Position numbers and translations under genes: made by a program. A DNA stretch of 17,778 nt from Collybiopsis luxurians FD-317 M1 (Eukaryota; Basidiomycota; Agaricomycetes; Agaricales; Omphalotaceae), in the NCBI GenBank assembly GCA_000827265.1, contig KN834802.1, positions 1 through 17,778 of the forward strand, in the 5' to 3' direction. The notes beneath the pieces were generated by a model. It was not told the DNA's origin. It saw only the letters and a program-made list of their open reading frames with translations, and did no database searches. Below, one piece after another: positions 16,779 to 17,778 of the stretch (positions are counted from its first letter, which is position 1; every line of letters starts with the position of its first letter).

Positions 16779-16874
16779 TTGCGTGTCACAGGTGCATGGT
16801 GCGTGTCACAAGTGCGTGGTGCGTGCAGGTGCGTGTCCTGCGTGCGTGCGCATGGTGCGTGGTGCGTGCGGGTG
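16779..16874 (+). repeat. GTGCGTG-type minisatellite
   Basis: Irregular repeats of GTGCGTG(G), GTGCATGG and GTGTCAC words form a GC-rich block in AT-rich surroundings. It begins right after the homology of DUF6536 copy 2 ends and stops before a GTGACATGACATTTAAAA transition. TGTCAC near the start and GTGACA at the end are reverse complements. Confidence 0.7.
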
Positions 16875-17314
16875 ACATGACATTTAAAAATTGAAAAAGA
16901 AATTAATAATAATTGGAGCGTGCAGGTAGGTCGGCATAACAATATAATTGATTTTACATTAGTCTACCCGCGATCCATCTATTCGCGTCAATGAGATGTA
17001 CTCTTTATTTAAGTGACCGCGATGTCTGCCTTTCCTTTCGAGCAGAAAAGAAATATAGGTCTTACTGCAGGACCACCTTTTTCGTGGCATAAGTCCAGCA
17101 ACAGAAGCAAAATAGCACTCGTAGGGTGTGATAAAGATCTAATTAATTTTGCCCACAACGTTTGCGTGTTTCACAAACATATTCATATGGATACTAACAG
17201 GGTCAAAATATATACAGCTGTATAAGATAAAAGTTTCGCCAGGCGACGAAAAATCCCTTTCTTTTCCCCACCATTCTATTCACATTTGCTCAAGCTTACA
17301 GATTCTCACTGAAT
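16875..17314. other. Intergenic region before the last gene
   Basis: AT-rich, no supported gene. I looked here for the missing remainder of DUF6536 copy 2 and did not find it. The last 80 bp, pyrimidine-rich with CTTTTCCCCACC, probably include the start region of the next gene. Confidence 0.4.
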
Positions 17315-17778
17315 ATGGTTGAAATCATTGTAAGTTAATTGCTATAACTTGCAGCCCAGTTTTAAACAGGCCTACATCTAGAAAACTGTCAAAAAAGCCT
17401 TCTATACTGGTTTTCAAGCACTTGCTTCTCTTTTTGCAGATTCAGATGAGGCATATGAACAAGACTCTGGATCTCGGAAACGGCGCCGTCGTCATCATGC
17501 ATATGGTGATGACAGTGATCATGAGTTGAGGAAGAAGAAGCGACACAAGAAGGAGCATCAAGTGCAACACTCCAGTGCAATGCAATCTTCTCAAAAAGGT
17601 TTATTCAACCTTGTTCCAGTCTATAGAGATGGTAACATTTAGAAAGATATTCTGCAGCCTGACTCTGATGTTGTTAACATTTGTCTAGGTCATATTGTTG
17701 CTTATACAGAGGTTTTGCTTCCACCATCTGCTGCAGTCCCATCAAATCCTGTACCACATGCTTCCTTGCCACAACCTA
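17315..17778 (+). CDS. Unidentified spliced gene, 5' part, Lys/Arg-rich protein (runs off the window)
   Basis: The proposed exons are 17315-17329 (five codons, MVEII), 17382-17631 and 17689 to beyond 17778. Intron 1 (17330-17381, 52 nt) has a perfect GTAAGT donor and CATCTAG acceptor and joins in phase 0. Intron 2 (17632-17688, 57 nt) runs GTAACA to TTTGTCTAG and joins in phase 1; if retained it gives TAG within a few codons. The protein begins with a helical KTVKKAFYTGFQALASLF stretch, then an acidic-basic part with SRKRRRRHH and LRKKKRHKKEH, which resemble nuclear localisation signals, then VPVYRDGHIVAYTEVLLPP and a Pro-rich end. I recognise no family; a nuclear protein is a guess from the basic clusters. 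All exons are free of stops, unlike the retroelement. Confidence 0.6.

Noticed and set aside
16779..16874. GTGCGTG repeats as a CRISPR array
   Set aside because: No regular repeat-spacer spacing; it is an irregular minisatellite in a fungal genome.
17013..17225. Plus frame before the last gene
   Set aside because: Shows neither DUF6536 similarity nor a plausible join to the following exons.

Overview
The window looks like a piece of a filamentous fungal genome. The evidence is short introns (about 50-65 nt, with GTRNGT-type donors), a chromodomain-bearing Ty3/gypsy retrotransposon, and two copies of the fungal multi-pass membrane family usually labelled DUF6536. I know that family mainly from Pezizomycotina. 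The decay pattern of the retrotransposon (CpG to TpG rather than CpA to TpA) would suit a CpG-methylating fungus, such as a Pezizomycete or a basidiomycete. The species cannot be named from the sequence.

Layout. Bases 1-407 hold a possible 3' end of a reading frame and a palindrome-rich leader. About 408-10684 is one degenerate Ty3/gypsy (chromovirus-type) element on the + strand. It has gag (408-2282), protease, RT, RNase H, integrase and chromodomain (2168-6359), a first polypurine tract (about 6400), a 3.2-kb block with two spliced genes on the OPPOSITE strand (gene B 6604-7508, gene A 7859-9790), a second polypurine tract (9977-9985) and a 3' LTR (about 9989-10684). No 5' LTR is in the window. 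From 10685 to 13490 there is a palindrome cluster, then a DUF6536 gene with two frame-supported introns that is broken by frameshifts and a TAG. From 13491 to 16245 there is non-coding DNA with a 295-bp inverted repeat and several perfect palindromes. At 16246-16763 lies a second, diverged DUF6536 copy, truncated at a GTGCGTG-rich repeat. At 17315-17778 a new gene begins (a 5-codon first exon, then a Lys/Arg-rich exon) and runs off the window.

Main point. The antisense block inside the retroelement resolves into two multi-exon genes whose exons join in phase at every junction. Gene A has 5 exons and about 568 codons, with a Cys-rich module and a C-terminal coiled coil. Gene B has 2 exons and about 283 codons, with a coiled coil and an acidic tail. 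Gag, pol and both antisense genes share one mutation signature: 21 of 22 internal stop codons are TGA, as expected if methylated CGA arginine codons decayed. This indicates that the antisense genes were resident when the element was silenced and decayed together with it. Their function is unknown.
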